Below are positions 63,268 through 64,000 of a stretch of DNA of 64,000 nucleotides, in pieces. Made by a program: the position numbers and the translations under genes. Origin of the DNA: Triangularia verruculosa (Eukaryota; Ascomycota; Sordariomycetes; Sordariales; Podosporaceae); assembly GCA_033296885.1 (NCBI GenBank), contig MU863908.1, positions 1 through 64,000 on the forward strand, read 5' to 3'. Numbering within the stretch: position 1 is the stretch's first letter; every line of letters starts with the position of its first letter. The notes under the pieces are model-generated. The model was not told the origin of the DNA, made no database searches, and saw nothing but the letters and a program-made list of their open reading frames with translations.

Positions 63268-63933
63268 TCACGAATCAATTCCTGCATCATCTTCAGCCAT
63301 CGCTCTCCGACGTACGGGCAAATTCAGAGGTTCTTCCTTCAAGGCCCCAGTGTCCCCGTTGCCCGAAACTCGCGCACTTCCTTCTCCGCCAACCACACTC
63401 TTCTTCTTCCGATTCAAACCATAGTTAGGATGTTCACTCTTCCGCATCAACCATTGCTGTGTTTCCACCCCTAGAACCATATCATATCCGTCTTGAAGCC
63501 GTTCACACACCTTGAAAGAAAATCCCTCAAGTGAGACAAAGCTATCGACATGAAAACACACCTCAATGGTGCCAATCACCTGCGCTCCACCGTCCACTCC
63601 ATAGCCGGTGTTCAATGACTCGACCGTCGCGGTTCCATCGACTTGCAGTCCTAGTCGCGAGATAGTGGCGAGAGAGATGATATTAATGTCCTTGGACGGA
63701 TGGAGATGTGCGTTGAGCGAATGCCTGGTAGCTTTATAGTTGACGTGCCCGGATATTGGCTTGAAGCGATGTCGAGCTGCGACGATTTGGGTATGAGGTG
63801 ATGATACGTCAAAGAATATTCTAGGACCGTCGACCCCGGACCAGAGCAAGGTGTTTTCGGTGTCATCCACCTCGGACTGTGCAGTTGCAGTTGCAGTTTC
63901 TGTGGCCATCCGACGAGGTGGGCCCTTTGGCAT
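63268..63933 (-). CDS. hypothetical protein with a possible aspartyl-protease-like (retropepsin-fold) core
   Basis: 221 aa. The middle part has the rhythm of a retropepsin-like domain: N-I-I-S-L-A-T-I-S-R-L-G-L (about 83-95), then beta-rich sequence and D-M-V-L-G-V-E-T-Q-Q-W (about 150-160), as in D-x-I-L-G-x-x-x-L. The catalytic D-T/S-G triad is not present (S-K-D-I-N-I-I-S at the expected place), so it would be inactive or is unrelated. A basic tail follows. The + strand neighbour ends 93 bp away (convergent). Confidence 0.55.
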   Translation of the reverse strand: MPKGPPRRMATETATATAQSEVDDTENTLLWSGVDGPRIFFDVSSPHTQIVAARHRFKPISGHVNYKATRHSLNAHLHPSKDINIISLATISRLGLQVDGTATVESLNTGYGVDGGAQVIGTIEVCFHVDSFVSLEGFSFKVCERLQDGYDMVLGVETQQWLMRKSEHPNYGLNRKKKSVVGGEGSARVSGNGDTGALKEEPLNLPVRRRAMAEDDAGIDS

Positions 63934-64000
63934 GGTTAAACCGCTATTCTCGGGTGGTTTCTGCGCTTCCTGAGTAATGGAAAAGTCGGCGACGTGTGGG

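Noticed and set aside
1..64000. CRISPR arrays, rRNA or tRNA genes
   Set aside because: No regularly spaced repeats with unique spacers, and no cloverleaf or rRNA-like sequence recognised by eye. A tRNAscan run could still find a tRNA I missed.

Overview
The window is nuclear DNA of a filamentous ascomycete, most likely a sordariomycete. Short GT-AG introns (about 50-120 bp, many with a CTAAC-type branch point) interrupt most genes. HET-domain and LaeA-type genes, secreted cysteine-rich proteins and a GH45-CBM1 cellulase are present. Repeats carry the C-to-T decay expected of repeat-induced point mutation (RIP). No rRNA, tRNA or CRISPR array was recognised.

Layout. 1-3190: AT-rich, RIP-decayed DNA with two head-to-head remnants of a Fot1/pogo-type transposon. 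3195-3500: a 21-bp minisatellite. 3672-5372: a broken amidase gene. 5739-6710: an NmrA-like reductase. 7053-14125: a four-gene molybdenum block. 14959-33112: accessory genes (two large membrane proteins, a cupredoxin-like secreted protein, a LaeA-like methyltransferase, a HET protein, small secreted or anchored proteins). 35283-46331: mostly conserved housekeeping genes (membrane-anchored thioredoxin, Nudix ADP-sugar hydrolase, histidine phosphatase, CTNNBL1 homologue, V-ATPase subunit G, PET117, RPB2). 47967-48928: GH45 endoglucanase. 49497-50576: a TIR element with a MITE nested in it, the MITE flanked by a perfect 8-bp target duplication. 51108-63933: accessory again (frameshifted HET gene, a large gene with an in-frame TGA, a protein kinase, a Lys/Pro-rich protein, a secreted cysteine-rich protein, a possible aspartyl-protease-fold protein).

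The most notable content is 7053-14125: a stand-alone MoeA-type molybdenum insertase, a bacterial-type Mo-bisMGD oxidoreductase of the DMSO-reductase superfamily (nitrate reductase/formate dehydrogenase-like), a TDT/SLAC1-type anion transporter and a MobA-type guanylyltransferase. Known eukaryotic Mo enzymes use the mononuclear Mo-MPT cofactor and do not need MobA. This block therefore looks like a self-contained, probably transferred bis-MGD enzyme system: MoeA inserts Mo, MobA adds GMP, the oxidoreductase uses the cofactor and the transporter moves an anionic substrate or product. The oxidoreductase carries one in-frame TAG (codon 487), so this copy may be recently inactivated. A CTCCGAGG site matching the NirA nitrate-regulator consensus lies in the shared moeA/oxidoreductase promoter.

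Gene models were built by hand from splice signals, reading-phase closure and remembered family motifs. No database search was possible.
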